Below, one piece after another: positions 45,042 through 54,598 of a stretch of 55,000 nucleotides of DNA. Numbering within the stretch: the stretch's first letter is position 1; each line of letters starts with the position of its first letter. The stretch spans positions 1-55,000 of the forward strand of contig JAIVLN010000011.1 in NCBI GenBank assembly GCA_020524245.1. Reading direction: 5' to 3'. The notes beneath the pieces are model-generated. The model saw only the letters and a program-made list of their open reading frames with translations. It did no database searches and was not told the DNA's origin. Source of the stretch: Rossellomorea aquimaris. GTDB lineage: Bacteria > Bacillota > Bacilli > Bacillales > Fictibacillaceae. Both the position numbers and the translations under genes were made by a program.

Positions 45042-45323
45042 GTGTCTGAATCCAGCGCAACAACAGAAATCTTAATTCGTCTGCCGCAACAGCTCGTTAC
45101 AGAACTAGACGGCTTTGCAGATCAAGAGAATGTGAATCGCAATGAGTTTATTTATCGTGCAACCAAAATGTATTTAAGGGAACGAAAAAAGCGACAACTA
45201 CGTGAATCTATGAGACGCGGCTATATGGAGATGGCTAAGATTAATCTTGCAATCGCTTCAGAAGCGATCCAAGCTGAATATGAGGCGGAACATACAGTCG
45301 AGCGCTTAGTAAGCGGAGGTTAA
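45042..45323 (+). CDS. ndoAI: MazE-type antitoxin NdoAI (ribbon-helix-helix)
   Basis: This 93-residue antitoxin has an N-terminal RHH DNA-binding domain ([30 protein letters not shown], shown in part here as [12 protein letters not shown]). A basic helix follows, then an acidic C-terminal tail ([19 protein letters not shown]) that would bind and block the toxin. It has a GTG start with GGAGGTG upstream. It is four bases from the toxin gene and probably autoregulates the pair. Confidence 0.9.
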   Translation: MSESSATTEILIRLPQQLVTELDGFADQENVNRNEFIYRATKMYLRERKKRQLRESMRRGYMEMAKINLAIASEAIQAEYEAEHTVERLVSGG

Positions 45324-45327
45324 TCCT

Positions 45328-45678
45328 TTGATTGTAAAGCGTGGTGACGTATATTTTGCAGATCTTTCTCCTGTGGTAGGGTCAGAACAAGGCGGGGTCC
45401 GGCCGGTGCTTGTCATACAAAACGATATAGGGAACCGATTCAGTCCCACAGTGATCGTTGCTGCCATTACCGCACAAATCCAAAAAGCTAAACTGCCTAC
45501 ACATGTAGAAATTGATGCAAAGCGTTATGGCTTTGAACGTGATTCTGTTATCTTGCTTGAACAAATCCGAACGATCGATAAACAACGTCTGACAGATAAA
45601 ATAACTCACCTGGATGATGAAATGATGGAAAAAGTGGATGACGCCCTTCAAATCAGTGTCGGCTTAATCCAATTTTGA
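45328..45678 (+). CDS. ndoA: MazF-type endoribonuclease toxin NdoA (EndoA)
   Basis: The 116-residue toxin is a close match to B. subtilis Endo[23 protein letters not shown] (here [19 protein letters not shown]), [31 protein letters not shown] and [16 protein letters not shown]. It cuts single-stranded mRNA at UACAU. The catalytic Arg and Thr regions look intact. The start is TTG with GGAGGT upstream. It is followed by a terminator, then the sigma-B module. Confidence 0.92.
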   Translation: MIVKRGDVYFADLSPVVGSEQGGVRPVLVIQNDIGNRFSPTVIVAAITAQIQKAKLPTHVEIDAKRYGFERDSVILLEQIRTIDKQRLTDKITHLDDEMMEKVDDALQISVGLIQF

Positions 45679-45727
45679 CGTTCATCCCCGTGATGGTTCA
45701 TTCAGGTACAACTGATAAATATTGAAT

Positions 45728-45774
45728 AGAAGGCTTGCCTAACCTTGAAAGAGGACCGGCAAGCCTTCTATTTT
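45728..45774 (+). terminator. terminator after ndoA
   Basis: AGAAGGCTTGCC and GGCAAGCCTTCT form a 12-bp stem with an 18-nt loop followed by a T-rich tail. Confidence 0.85.
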
Positions 45775-45825
45775 TATTAGGAAACAGCCTGTCGCAATCG
45801 ACGCGTGGTAAATACAGACAATAGT

Positions 45826-45854
45826 ATGACAAATGGCTTGTGACAAATTATAAT
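45826..45854 (+). promoter_or_regulatory. candidate sigma-A promoter of the rsb operon
   Basis: ATGACA and TATAAT are separated by 17 bp, matching the consensus at 11 of 12 positions, 183 bp upstream of rsbR. The rest of 45855-46037 is AT-rich leader with no other feature. Confidence 0.6.
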
Positions 45855-46037
45855 AAAATTAAACATGGGGAAGCATACCCTGAAAGGCATTGATTTGTTC
45901 AAAATTGTATTTTTTTGTTACTATATTAGTAAATGCGTCAAACTGTAAAATAAGTGCGGATCAGATTAAATATACGTTACATCCTTACGTATATGACAGG
46001 TAATGTAAATTTCTTATGGTAGAATGGGGAGAGTTTA

Positions 46038-46868
46038 ATGTTCACTGAAATCACAGATTATATCCAGAATAATAAGTCTGAATTAACACAGATTTGGATG
46101 GAGCGCATGAAGGAAGAGGCCGATGAGAAATTCATTCAGGTCGTTTCTGATCAAATCTTCACGAAGACAAGCCATGAGTTCGTAGAAATGATCGCATCGA
46201 ACTTAAGGGATTCGAAAGAGTTCACATCAAGGCTGGAGGGCTTTGCTGAAAAAGTGGTGCGCTTCGGCTGGCCATTGACATTCGTGACTTCCGCACTCAG
46301 CAAGTTTGCAAAAGTCGTCTATGAAGCCATGAAGGAAGATGGTTTGATCACCGAACAGAATCATGCCAAACAGGTTGAGTTATTCGATAAATGGGTGACC
46401 CCGATGTATAACAAAGTGATCAGTGCATATACAGAATCGTGGGAAAGAACGGTATCCCTTCAGAAGATTGCGTTGCAGGAACTCTCTGCCCCGCTTATTC
46501 CAGTGTTCGAAAAGATCTCAGTCATGCCTCTCGTCGGTACAATCGATACAGAAAGAGCACGACTGATCATGGAGAATCTCCTGAACGGTGTGGTGAAGCA
46601 CCGTGCGGAAGTCGTTTTGATAGACATTACGGGTGTGCCGGTCGTCGATACAATGGTGGCCCATCATATCATCCAGGCTGCGGATGCGGTCAGGCTTGTG
46701 GGGGCGAAGTGCATGCTGGTCGGAATCAGGCCTGAAATCGCACAGACGATCGTGAACCTTGGAATCAACTTGAATCAATTCAGCACGAACAGCACACTGA
46801 AAAAAGGAATTGAAAAGGCTCTTGAAATGACTGATAGAAAAATTGTTTCAGCGGAGGGATCAGAGTGA
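46038..46868 (+). CDS. rsbR: stressosome protein RsbR
   Basis: The 276-residue protein has an N-terminal globin-like sensor domain (about 1-140) and a C-terminal STAS domain (about 155-265). The two regulatory phospho-threonines fall at Thr171 (GTIDTERAR) and Thr205 (PVVDTMVAH), the same positions as in B. subtilis RsbRA. It forms the stressosome with RsbS and holds RsbT until stress. It overlaps rsbS by 4 bp. Confidence 0.95.
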   Translation: MFTEITDYIQNNKSELTQIWMERMKEEADEKFIQVVSDQIFTKTSHEFVEMIASNLRDSKEFTSRLEGFAEKVVRFGWPLTFVTSALSKFAKVVYEAMKEDGLITEQNHAKQVELFDKWVTPMYNKVISAYTESWERTVSLQKIALQELSAPLIPVFEKISVMPLVGTIDTERARLIMENLLNGVVKHRAEVVLIDITGVPVVDTMVAHHIIQAADAVRLVGAKCMLVGIRPEIAQTIVNLGINLNQFSTNSTLKKGIEKALEMTDRKIVSAEGSE

Positions 46869-47221
46869 GAATACCAATCTTAAAATTACATGATTGCTTA
46901 TTAATATCAATTCAATGGGAACTCGATGATCAGACAGCCCTTCAATTTCAAGAGGACCTTTTGAATAGAATACATGAAACGAGTGCAAGGGGCGTGGTCA
47001 TCGATATCACCTCCATAGACTTTATCGATTCATTCATCGCCAAGGTACTAGGTGATGTAATCAATATGTCGAGATTGATGGGGGCGAAAGTGGTCATTAC
47101 GGGCATACAGCCCGCTGTTGCCATTACGCTGATCGAGCTCGGCATAAGGTTGGACGATGTTCTGACCGCTCTGGACCTCGAAAAAGGTCTGGAGAAATTA
47201 CAAATGGAACTGGGGGACTAG
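46865..47221 (+). CDS. rsbS: stressosome antagonist protein RsbS
   Basis: The 118-residue single STAS-domain protein has the phosphorylatable serine in [10 protein letters not shown] (Ser56 here). RsbT phosphorylates it to release itself from the stressosome. A GTG start overlaps the rsbR stop (GTGA). Confidence 0.93.
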   Translation: MRIPILKLHDCLLISIQWELDDQTALQFQEDLLNRIHETSARGVVIDITSIDFIDSFIAKVLGDVINMSRLMGAKVVITGIQPAVAITLIELGIRLDDVLTALDLEKGLEKLQMELGD

Positions 47222-47224
47222 TGA

Positions 47225-47626
47225 ATGGATAGCCAATCCTGCGTGAAGATCACGAATGAATGGGACATCGTCGCTGCCCGCCAGTTAGGAAGAAACGTGG
47301 CAAAAGAACTGGGGTTCGGTACGGTGGATCAAGCACGTATCACAACCGCCATCAGTGAATTAGCACGGAATATATATCTTTATGCTGGTCATGGTCAGGT
47401 TTGTATAGAGAAACTGTTCGATGGCGGAAAGAAAGGCCTCCGCATCATCGCACTGGATGATGGACCTGGAATCAATGATATTAGAAAAGTAATGGAAGAT
47501 GGATATTCCACATCAGGTGGATTGGGAGCCGGCTTGCCTGGAGTCAAGCGTTTGATGGATGAGTTCAACGTAGAATCTGCCCCTGGTGAAGGGACGGATA
47601 TCCGGGCGACTAAATGGCTCCGCTAG
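47225..47626 (+). CDS. rsbT: switch protein/serine kinase RsbT
   Basis: The 133-residue GHKL-fold kinase has ISELARNIYLYA (N box), LDDGPGINDI (G1) and GGLGAGLPGVKRLMDEF (G2). It phosphorylates RsbR and RsbS, then activates the phosphatase RsbU. It starts 3 bp after rsbS, with GGGGGACTAG as ribosome site. Confidence 0.93.
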   Translation: MDSQSCVKITNEWDIVAARQLGRNVAKELGFGTVDQARITTAISELARNIYLYAGHGQVCIEKLFDGGKKGLRIIALDDGPGINDIRKVMEDGYSTSGGLGAGLPGVKRLMDEFNVESAPGEGTDIRATKWLR

Positions 47627-47636
47627 GGGGAGTTAG

Positions 47637-48647
47637 ATGAATTTTAGAGAACTGATGGATTCAAAATATAAAGAGATTATCGAGCACTATTTGAACGAAC
47701 AAGATGAGAAGGCTTTGTATCTTGGTCAGAAATTCAGCCGTAAATCGATCGAGCATCATGTATCGCCGGAAGAAATCATCAGCCTCCATAAGAGTATCAT
47801 GCTCGAAATGGAACCTGATATCCCGCATCAAGTCCTCCATGCATTCGATATTTTATTGGAGGTCATGATCGGATATGGATTCGCTTACCGCGAACATCAA
47901 AGCCTCAGAAGCAAACAGCAGGAACTGAACAATGAAATCGATATTGCCTCCAATATGCAGCAGACACTGCTTGGAACGAAGATACCTGTGATTGAAGGCC
48001 TCGATATTGCGGCTGTGAGTGTCCCCGCCAAGAAGATGAACGGGGACTATTACCACTTTGTACAAGATGAAAACGACAGCGTCAGTGTCGCGATCGCCGA
48101 TGTCATCGGCAAAGGGATACCGGCAGCGTTGTGCATGTCCATGATTAAATATGCGATGGACAGCCTGCCTGAGTATCGCAATGAACCCAACGCCGTATTG
48201 GAAAGCTTGAACCGGGTGGTTGAGCAGAATGTGGATGAAAGTATGTTCATTACGATGTTTTACGGTGTCTATGATTCTCACAAACATATCTTTTCTTATT
48301 CGTCCGCAGGCCATGAACCGGGATTCTTCTATAAAGCGGAAGAAGACCACTTCGAGGACCTGGATGCAAAAGGGCTCTTATTAGGGGTCGATAAGAAAGC
48401 GAAATACAGACAATACGAAAGGCGAGTAGAGCTTGGCGACATGATCATCCTGCTGTCTGATGGAGTGACGGAATGTCGGACTGAGGAAGGTTTCATCGAG
48501 CGGGAAGACCTTGTGGACATGATCGGCAAGTATAAGCATATGACTTCTGATGAAATTGTCACCAATGTTTACAAAGAACTGGAGAAGCTCCAGCATTTCG
48601 AACTTAGAGATGACTTCACCCTTATTATTATAAAAAGAATTTCTTGA
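47637..48647 (+). CDS. rsbU: environmental-stress PP2C phosphatase RsbU
   Basis: The 336-residue phosphatase has an N-terminal RsbT-binding helical domain (about 1-85), a coiled linker, and a SpoIIE/PP2C domain with KKMNGDYYHF, IADVIGKGIPAALCMSM and ILLSDGVTECR metal-site motifs. It dephosphorylates RsbV-P, freeing sigma-B. GGGGGAGTTAG precedes the ATG. Confidence 0.95.
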   Translation: MNFRELMDSKYKEIIEHYLNEQDEKALYLGQKFSRKSIEHHVSPEEIISLHKSIMLEMEPDIPHQVLHAFDILLEVMIGYGFAYREHQSLRSKQQELNNEIDIASNMQQTLLGTKIPVIEGLDIAAVSVPAKKMNGDYYHFVQDENDSVSVAIADVIGKGIPAALCMSMIKYAMDSLPEYRNEPNAVLESLNRVVEQNVDESMFITMFYGVYDSHKHIFSYSSAGHEPGFFYKAEEDHFEDLDAKGLLLGVDKKAKYRQYERRVELGDMIILLSDGVTECRTEEGFIEREDLVDMIGKYKHMTSDEIVTNVYKELEKLQHFELRDDFTLIIIKRIS

Positions 48648-48652
48648 AATTC

Positions 48653-48678
48653 GTTTATCCTGCGAGGCAATAGGGTAA
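48653..48678 (+). promoter_or_regulatory. sigma-B promoter upstream of rsbV
   Basis: GTTTAT and GGGTAA are separated by 14 bp, close to the sigma-B consensus GTTTAA-(12 to 14)-GGGTAT. They sit in the only sizeable gap of the rsb operon, giving the autoregulatory loop known from B. subtilis. Confidence 0.85.
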
Positions 48679-48725
48679 AAGAATAGAGACTTTATTATAA
48701 TGCTTTATAAAAAAGGTGGTCGTTT

Positions 48726-49064
48726 ATGATGAACTTATCAATAGATATTCAAGAAAAAGAGAGCGAATTTTTTGTCAAAGTAGCCGGTGAAATTGATGCA
48801 TATACAGCACCTAAACTAAAAGAGACCCTTCAACCTTCTGCCGAAACCGAAAGTGATAAAGATATCGTAGTGGACCTATCGGATGTTTCCTATATGGATA
48901 GTACCGGATTAGGCGTATTTGTAGGCCTATTCAAAGCTATAAATGCACGCGGTGGTCAACTCAAGTTGGTTGGTCTATCCAATAGGCTGCAGAGATTGTT
49001 TGATATCACAGGGTTAGGGGACATTATGAACATAAATTCCAAGGTAGAGGGTGGAGTTGAATGA
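48726..49064 (+). CDS. rsbV: anti-anti-sigma factor RsbV
   Basis: The 112-residue STAS protein carries the phospho-serine in [13 protein letters not shown] (Ser59 counting from the first of two adjacent ATGs). Unphosphorylated RsbV captures RsbW. AAAGGTGG precedes the start. It overlaps rsbW by 4 bp. Confidence 0.95.
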   Translation: MMNLSIDIQEKESEFFVKVAGEIDAYTAPKLKETLQPSAETESDKDIVVDLSDVSYMDSTGLGVFVGLFKAINARGGQLKLVGLSNRLQRLFDITGLGDIMNINSKVEGGVE

Positions 49065-49531
49065 TGCAAGCTTTTGATTACATCGAGATGAAGATTCCTG
49101 CAAAGCCCGAGTACGTTGGGGTTATTCGTCTGACTTTGTCAGGGATAGCCAGTCGTATGGGCTTTGATTATGATGCGATAGAAGACCTGAAGATTGCCAC
49201 AAGCGAGGCGATCACGAATGCCGTACAGCATGCGTACAAGGGGGAGGACGGAGAAGTAGTGGTCGGTTTCGCCCTTTACGAAGATCGATTGGAGGTTATG
49301 GTAGCGGATCGTGGGGAGAGCTTTGACTTCAAAGCAATCCGCAGTGCGGTCGGACCTTACCATGCCGATCATTCTGTTGAATTCCTAAGAGAAGGTGGGT
49401 TAGGACTTTACCTAATAGAAAGCCTCATGGATGATGTGAAGGTTCATCATAAAGAGGGAGTAACAGTCTTTATGACCAAATTCCTATCAGGGGAGCAGGT
49501 GGAGAGGGATGAAAAAACTATCTCAACCTAA
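49061..49531 (+). CDS. rsbW: anti-sigma-B factor and serine kinase RsbW
   Basis: The 156-residue GHKL kinase has [15 protein letters not shown] (N box), [10 protein letters not shown] and [17 protein letters not shown] (G boxes). It binds sigma-B or phosphorylates RsbV. The 3' end overlaps sigB by 23 bp, favouring translational coupling and fixed stoichiometry. Confidence 0.95.
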   Translation: MMQAFDYIEMKIPAKPEYVGVIRLTLSGIASRMGFDYDAIEDLKIATSEAITNAVQHAYKGEDGEVVVGFALYEDRLEVMVADRGESFDFKAIRSAVGPYHADHSVEFLREGGLGLYLIESLMDDVKVHHKEGVTVFMTKFLSGEQVERDEKTIST

Positions 49532-50306
49532 CCAGCAGGAACAAAAAGAGAAAGTCCTTCGATGGATCAAGGATTATCAGGAACATCAGGACGATGAAGC
49601 ACAAAATCAACTGATCCTTCATTACCAGAACCTTGTTGAGTCCATCGCGAGGAAGTATTCCAAGGGCCGATCATTTCATGAGGACATCATTCAAGTGGGG
49701 ATGATTGGATTGCTTGGGGCGATCCGACGCTACGATGAATCGTTCGGACGATCATTCGAGGCGTTTGCAATCCCGACCATCATAGGTGAGATCAAGCGTT
49801 TCCTCCGTGATAAAACTTGGAGTGTACATGTCCCTAGAAGGATCAAGGAGCTAGGTCCTAAGATCAAATCTACCGTTGAAGAGTTAACGAATAAATTAGA
49901 ACGTTCTCCACAAGTCCATGAAATCGCTGAATACCTTGAAGTTAGTGAAGAAGAAGTATTGGAAGCGATGGAAATGGGCCGGAGTTACCAGGCGTTATCG
50001 GTTGATCATTCCATTGAAGCGGACTCCGAAGGGAGCACTGTGACGATACTGGATATCGTAGGGAACCAGGATGAAGGCTATGAGAAAGTGAATCAGAAAA
50101 TGGTGCTCGATAAAGTACTGCATGTCTTGTCTGACCGTGAGAAAGCAATCATACAGTTTACGTATCTAGAGAACCTGAGCCAGAAAGAAGCCGGTGAAAA
50201 GCTGGGCATTTCGCAAATGCACGTATCCCGTTTGCAGCGCAGGGCAATAAAGAAACTGCGGGAAGCCATCCAGGAAGAAGCAGTTGATACGGGGAATCAT
50301 TATTAA
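49509..50306 (+). CDS. sigB: general stress sigma factor SigB
   Basis: The 265-residue sigma-70 group 3 factor has region 2 (VESIARKYSKGRSFHEDIIQVGMIGLLGAIRRYD; core shown DIIQVGMIGLLGAIRRYD), region 3 (VPRRIKELGPKIKSTVEEL) and a region 4 helix-turn-helix (LSQKEAGEKLGISQMHVSRL). It directs the general stress regulon. GGAGAGG precedes the ATG inside rsbW. Confidence 0.95.
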   Translation: MKKLSQPNQQEQKEKVLRWIKDYQEHQDDEAQNQLILHYQNLVESIARKYSKGRSFHEDIIQVGMIGLLGAIRRYDESFGRSFEAFAIPTIIGEIKRFLRDKTWSVHVPRRIKELGPKIKSTVEELTNKLERSPQVHEIAEYLEVSEEEVLEAMEMGRSYQALSVDHSIEADSEGSTVTILDIVGNQDEGYEKVNQKMVLDKVLHVLSDREKAIIQFTYLENLSQKEAGEKLGISQMHVSRLQRRAIKKLREAIQEEAVDTGNHY

Positions 50307-50902
50307 TGGGTTATTTCCAACAAAATGAAATCGAGCTTTACGCAGAGCAGGTATCCAAAAACGGAAATCCCTATTGTGGGGACAGTTATTATTACGTCTC
50401 AACAGATGACTATTTTGTCTGTGTGTTGGCTGATGGCTTGGGAAGCGGGAAGTTTGCATATGAATCATCACACGAAGTAGTAGAAATCGTGGAACGGAAT
50501 CATCATGAAGATGTAGAGACGCTGATGGATTTGTGCAACAGTGCACTCCAGAAGAAACGAGGGGCAGCAGTTGCCATCATAAAGGCGTATTACCATTCCA
50601 AGGAGTTTGTGTATAGCTGTGTGGGGAATATTCGCTTTTACTTGTATTCTCCAGAAGGGAAAATCACCTATCCCCTTCCAGTAACGGGCTATCTATCCGG
50701 TAGACCCCAAAAGTATCAAACAAAGCGATACTCATATGAATCAAATTCGAGATTCCTATTACATTCAGATGGTTTAATCATATCGGGTGTGAAGACAGTC
50801 CTTCAGAAATATCCTACCTTACACAGTACGATGCATGATATTCAATCGAGAGTCGATGAGACCGCCGACGATACCACATATATAGTGGGAAGCTTACTCT
50901 AA
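50306..50902 (+). CDS. rsbX: phosphoserine phosphatase RsbX
   Basis: The 198-residue minimal PP2C-type phosphatase has NGNPYCGDSYYYV, VCVLADGLGSGKFA and a late DDTTYIVGSLL. It dephosphorylates RsbS and RsbR and so resets the stressosome. The ATG overlaps the last base of the sigB stop. A terminator covers the 3' end. Confidence 0.92.
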   Translation: MGYFQQNEIELYAEQVSKNGNPYCGDSYYYVSTDDYFVCVLADGLGSGKFAYESSHEVVEIVERNHHEDVETLMDLCNSALQKKRGAAVAIIKAYYHSKEFVYSCVGNIRFYLYSPEGKITYPLPVTGYLSGRPQKYQTKRYSYESNSRFLLHSDGLIISGVKTVLQKYPTLHSTMHDIQSRVDETADDTTYIVGSLL

Positions 50903-50921
50903 TGGAGAGTAAGCTTTTTTA
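50890..50921 (+). terminator. terminator of the sigB operon
   Basis: AAGCTTACTCT and AGAGTAAGCTT form an 11-bp stem with a 5-nt loop followed by T residues; the left arm includes the end of rsbX. Confidence 0.88.
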
Positions 50922-51046
50922 TTTCTCCTTATGAATAGAACCTGGCTGTATATAGTGTTGCTCACAGCATGACCGGGCCAACAAAGATTTTTTAGATGAG
51001 CATATGGTAAACTGAGAAGGAAACCTTTTGGATGGAGGTCCTATCA

Positions 51047-53215
51047 TTGACAGTAACCATAACCAATCAAGAATATTTACTGCAAATTGTTTCTAAGAAT
51101 GTAAATGTATCATTGAAAAATGTGAAAAACGTCATCGATTTATTGGAAGATGGAAATACGGTGCCGTTCATTGCCCGCTATCGTAAAGAGCAAACAGGGG
51201 CATTGGATGAAGTTCAGATTAAAGAAATCATGGAGCAGTGGAATTACCTGCAAAATCTAGAACAAAGAAAAGAAGAAGTTCTTCGTCTGATTGATGAACA
51301 AGGCAAGCTGACGGAAGAATTAGCGCAAGCAATCAAGAAAGCAGATAAATTACAAAAAGTAGAGGACCTATATCGTCCTTATAAGCAGAAAAGGCGAACT
51401 AAAGCGACTGTAGCCAAAGAAAAAGGTCTTGAACCGCTTGCACAATGGATGCTCACTTTCCCGGTGAACGGGAACTTGGAAAAGGAAGCCGTCCTATATA
51501 TCGATAATGAGAAAGAAGTGTCAACGGCAGAAGAAGCGATTGCCGGAGCGAAGGACATTATCGCAGAGTACGTGTCGGATGAAGCGGCTTTCCGTGAATA
51601 CATAAGAACTCAAACGTTCAGGAAGGGAATCATCGAGACCAAGGTCAAAAATGAAGAAAAAGATGAGAAGAATGTATTCGAAATGTACTATGAGTACAGC
51701 GAACCGGTAAGCAAAGTAGTACCGCATCGCGTTCTCGCCATGAATAGGGGAGAAAAAGAGGACATCATCAAAGTCAATATCCAACCGGATGCAGACGGGA
51801 TCCTTCACTACCTGCAGAAACAAGTGATCAAGAATGTCCACTCGCCCGTACTCCCTGCAGTGAAGGAAGCGATTGAAGATAGCTATAAACGATTGATTCA
51901 GCCATCCGTTGAACGTGAAATCCGGAATGATCTCACTGAAAAGGCGGAAAACCAGGCGATTCACATCTTTTCGGAAAACTTAAGGAAGCTCCTATTGCAG
52001 CCACCGATGAAAGGGAAAATGGTCCTTGGTGTCGATCCTGCATACAGAACAGGCTGTAAGCTTGCTGTCATAGATGAAACCGGGAAAATGCTTGATGTGA
52101 GCGTCATCTATCCCCATCCGCCTCAATCAAAAAAGGCAGCTGCCGAGGAAACCGTGAAGAAGGTGATCGATCGCTATTCAATCGAGGTTGTCGCGATCGG
52201 TAACGGGACGGCTTCGAGGGAAACGGAACAATTTGTAGCGGATATCCTGAAAATAATTGAAAAAGAAATCTTCTATTTAATCGTAAATGAAGCCGGAGCC
52301 AGTGTATATTCCGCTTCTGACGTGGCCAGGGAGGAATTCCCCAATCTTCAGGTAGAAGAAAGAAGTGCTGTATCAATTGCCAGGAGACTGCAGGACCCTC
52401 TGGCGGAACTGGTGAAAATCGACCCGAAATCCGTAGGGGTGGGTCAATACCAACATGATGTATCGCAGAAGAAATTAAACGATTCCCTTACTTTCGTGGT
52501 AGAGACCGCCGTTAACCAGGTGGGAGTGAACGTCAATACAGCATCCTCTTCATTACTTCAGTATGTAGCAGGTTTATCGAAAACGGTTGCCAACAACATT
52601 GTGAAGAAAAGGGAAGAGGAAGGGAAATTCAAGTCCAGGTCTCAATTGAAGAAGATCCCAAGACTCGGTGCCAAAACATATGAACAAAGTATTGGTTTCC
52701 TTCGGATCATGGACGGAAAAGAACTACTGGACCGCACGCCGATCCATCCGGACAACTATGGGGATGTAAAAAAGCTCCTCGCAAAAACGGGCCTTTCTGA
52801 AGAAGCGATCGGTACCGATGATTTAAAGCAAGCCTTTGCTACATTTAATATGGATGAATTGGCTCAAGACCTTGGCATCGGTAAGTTGACGCTCAAAGAT
52901 ATCATCGATGCACTCGTTCGGCCAGGAAGAGACCCTCGAGATGAATTCCCTAAACCGCTCCTGAAAAAAGATGTTCTGAAGTTGGAAGATCTTAAAGAGG
53001 GGATGGAGCTTCAGGGAACCGTCCGAAATGTGGTTGATTTCGGTGCATTCATCGATGTGGGAGTGAAACAGGACGGGCTTGTCCACATCTCCAAGCTTAA
53101 ACAGGGGTTCGTCAAGCACCCGCTCGATGTCGTATCGGTCGGTGACGTCGTGACTGTATGGGTAGATAGCGTTGATGTGAAAAAAGGCAGGGTCGCCCTG
53201 ACCATGATTCAATAA
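51047..53215 (+). CDS. tex: Tex-family RNA-binding transcription accessory protein (YdcI)
   Basis: The 722-residue protein has the full Tex order: an N-terminal helical region (NVIDLLEDGNTVPFIARYRKE), a YqgF/RNase H-like domain (VLGVDPAYRTGCKLAVID), and helix-hairpin-helix repeats (KIPRLGAKTYEQSIGFLRI). The C-terminal S1 RNA-binding domain contains GTVRNVVDFGAFIDVGVKQD. Tex affects transcription and RNA processing. I chose the TTG at 51047 because GGAGG at 51035-51039 lies upstream; the in-frame ATG at 51032 overlaps that site. Confidence 0.93.
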   Translation: MTVTITNQEYLLQIVSKNVNVSLKNVKNVIDLLEDGNTVPFIARYRKEQTGALDEVQIKEIMEQWNYLQNLEQRKEEVLRLIDEQGKLTEELAQAIKKADKLQKVEDLYRPYKQKRRTKATVAKEKGLEPLAQWMLTFPVNGNLEKEAVLYIDNEKEVSTAEEAIAGAKDIIAEYVSDEAAFREYIRTQTFRKGIIETKVKNEEKDEKNVFEMYYEYSEPVSKVVPHRVLAMNRGEKEDIIKVNIQPDADGILHYLQKQVIKNVHSPVLPAVKEAIEDSYKRLIQPSVEREIRNDLTEKAENQAIHIFSENLRKLLLQPPMKGKMVLGVDPAYRTGCKLAVIDETGKMLDVSVIYPHPPQSKKAAAEETVKKVIDRYSIEVVAIGNGTASRETEQFVADILKIIEKEIFYLIVNEAGASVYSASDVAREEFPNLQVEERSAVSIARRLQDPLAELVKIDPKSVGVGQYQHDVSQKKLNDSLTFVVETAVNQVGVNVNTASSSLLQYVAGLSKTVANNIVKKREEEGKFKSRSQLKKIPRLGAKTYEQSIGFLRIMDGKELLDRTPIHPDNYGDVKKLLAKTGLSEEAIGTDDLKQAFATFNMDELAQDLGIGKLTLKDIIDALVRPGRDPRDEFPKPLLKKDVLKLEDLKEGMELQGTVRNVVDFGAFIDVGVKQDGLVHISKLKQGFVKHPLDVVSVGDVVTVWVDSVDVKKGRVALTMIQ

Positions 53216-53223
53216 TAGAAGAC

Positions 53224-53254
53224 GAAAAGCTGACTTGATGCAAGTCAGCTTTTC
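53224..53254. terminator. bidirectional terminator between tex and cmpA
   Basis: GAAAAGCTGACTT pairs with AAGTCAGCTTTTC around a 5-nt loop between convergent genes. Confidence 0.88.
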
Positions 53255-53265
53255 ATTTCGGTCTA

Positions 53266-53382
53266 CTATTGAGGGAAGTTTTTCTTTCTGTAGAAATTCC
53301 AGCATTGATTAAGAAGTTTTATCTGATAGCGATTCTTCTCAAGATATGCCTTCCTCAACTGATTTACGAGCCAGTTTGGCAT
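53266..53382 (-). CDS. cmpA: cortex morphogenetic protein CmpA
   Basis: A 38-codon frame starts with an ATG at 53382 behind AAGGGGGGT. The product has the CmpA hallmarks MPNWLVNQLRKAYLEKN, YQIKLLNQCWNF and YRKKNFPQ, close to the 37-residue B. subtilis protein, and lies in the same place between tex (ydcI) and sprT (ydcK). CmpA acts in the mother cell as an adaptor that sends the coat-anchoring ATPase SpoIVA to ClpXP when the spore envelope is faulty. Its presence implies endospore formation. Confidence 0.9.
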   Translation of the reverse strand: MPNWLVNQLRKAYLEKNRYQIKLLNQCWNFYRKKNFPQ

Positions 53383-53525
53383 AAAGGTACCCCCCTTATT
53401 CCAATCTATTAGAAAACATTCTTGAAACGATGGCCGATGTCTGTTCCTTTAGGAAGTTGTATAATGTATATGTATGTCAACAAAGATTGTCCCGTGCTGT
53501 AGCACGTGTGTGAAGGAGTGATAGC

Positions 53526-53993
53526 ATGACAGACGAAGAACTTCAACGGATGGTCGAAGGGATTTCCCTGCGTTATTTTCACAAGCCTTTCCGTCATAAA
53601 GCCTACTTCAATCCAAGACTCAGGACGACCGGAGGGAGATACTTGCTTCGGAGCCATAATATCGATGTAAACGCGAAATATTATGAAGAGCATGGGGAAT
53701 CCGAACTCATCGGAATCATTAAACACGAACTTTGCCACTACCATCTACATATAGAAGGAAAAGGGTACAAACACGGAGATGCCGATTTTAAAAAGCTGTT
53801 ACAAGAAGTCGGGGCACCAAGACACTGCCAAGCGTTATCGAGCAATCGTAAAAGTGTTCGGATCGTAGTTTATTCCTGCTCGGAATGCGGGCTCGTATTC
53901 AAGAGAAGAAGGAGAATCGACACCAATAAATATGTGTGTGGCCGCTGCAAGGGGAAATTGGTCTTTCGGGAAGAAGTAAAGCAAGAACGATAG
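53526..53993 (+). CDS. SprT-like metalloprotease-fold protein (YdcK)
   Basis: The 155-residue protein has the zinc-peptidase motif HELCH (67-71) within [21 protein letters not shown], where the downstream His in KHG is the third ligand. It ends with a zinc ribbon ([11 protein letters not shown], then CGRCKGKL). It belongs to the SprT-like family; bacterial members have no proven substrate. GAAGGAGTG precedes the ATG. Confidence 0.85.
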   Translation: MTDEELQRMVEGISLRYFHKPFRHKAYFNPRLRTTGGRYLLRSHNIDVNAKYYEEHGESELIGIIKHELCHYHLHIEGKGYKHGDADFKKLLQEVGAPRHCQALSSNRKSVRIVVYSCSECGLVFKRRRRIDTNKYVCGRCKGKLVFREEVKQER

Positions 53994-54050
53994 GAACTGG
54001 ACGGCTTAGCCGGGTGGAGGCCAAGATTTAAAAAACTATATGAAAAAGTG

Positions 54051-54079
54051 TTGACAAGTAGTATCACAGTCATTATAAT
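54051..54079 (+). promoter_or_regulatory. sigma-A promoter of the tRNA cluster
   Basis: Perfect TTGACA and TATAAT with 17-bp spacing, 46 bp before tRNA-Asn. Confidence 0.92.
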
Positions 54080-54125
54080 CGAAAGAGTCGATAAGACATT
54101 CAATAAGCGTTGGAATACTTCACGT

Positions 54126-54200
54126 TCCGCAGTAGCTCAGTGGTAGAGCTATCGGCTGTTAACCGATCGGTCGCAGGTTCGAATCCTGCCTGCGGAGCCA
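54126..54200 (+). tRNA. tRNA-Asn (GTT)
   Basis: The 75-nt cloverleaf has acceptor TCCGCAG/CTGCGGA, anticodon GTT in CTGTTAA, T-loop GGTTCGAATCC and encoded CCA. Confidence 0.97.
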
Positions 54201-54207
54201 TTTTTAT

Positions 54208-54298
54208 GGAGAAGTACTCAAGTGGCTGAAGAGGCGCCCCTGCTAAGGGTGTAGGTCGGGCAACTGGCGCGAGGGTTCAAATCCCTCCTTCTCCGCCA
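54208..54298 (+). tRNA. tRNA-Ser (GCT)
   Basis: The 91-nt class II tRNA has a long variable arm, acceptor GGAGAAG/CTTCTCC, anticodon GCT in CTGCTAA and encoded CCA. Confidence 0.97.
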
Positions 54299-54314
54299 TC
54301 AACATTTTCATCCT

Positions 54315-54386
54315 GGCCCGTTGGTCAAGCGGTTAAGACACCGCCCTTTCACGGCGGTAACACGGGTTCGAATCCCGTACGGGTCA
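54315..54386 (+). tRNA. tRNA-Glu (TTC)
   Basis: The 72-nt cloverleaf has acceptor GGCCCGT/ACGGGTC with a G-U pair and anticodon TTC in CTTTCAC. CCA is not encoded. Confidence 0.95.
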
Positions 54387-54443
54387 TTATTCATAATGCG
54401 GAGCAACATTGTCTTTGCAAAAGAATATTGTTTAACACATTCT

Positions 54444-54520
54444 GGTCCGGTAGTTCAGTTGGTTAGAATGCCTGCCTGTCACGCAGGAGGTCGCGGGTTC
54501 GAGTCCCGTCCGGACCGCCA
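54444..54520 (+). tRNA. tRNA-Asp (GTC)
   Basis: The 77-nt cloverleaf has acceptor GGTCCGG/CCGGACC, anticodon GTC in CTGTCAC and encoded CCA. Confidence 0.97.
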
Positions 54521-54542
54521 GAAAAAAACTTAAGAAAAGTGG

Positions 54543-54572
54543 TTGACATCCAAGAGGTGGACATGTTATTAT
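54543..54572 (+). promoter_or_regulatory. internal tRNA promoter before tRNA-Gln
   Basis: TTGACA and TATTAT are spaced by 18 bp in the gap between tRNA-Asp and tRNA-Gln. Confidence 0.7.
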
Positions 54573-54598
54573 AAAAACCTCGTCACTTTTCGAGGCGT

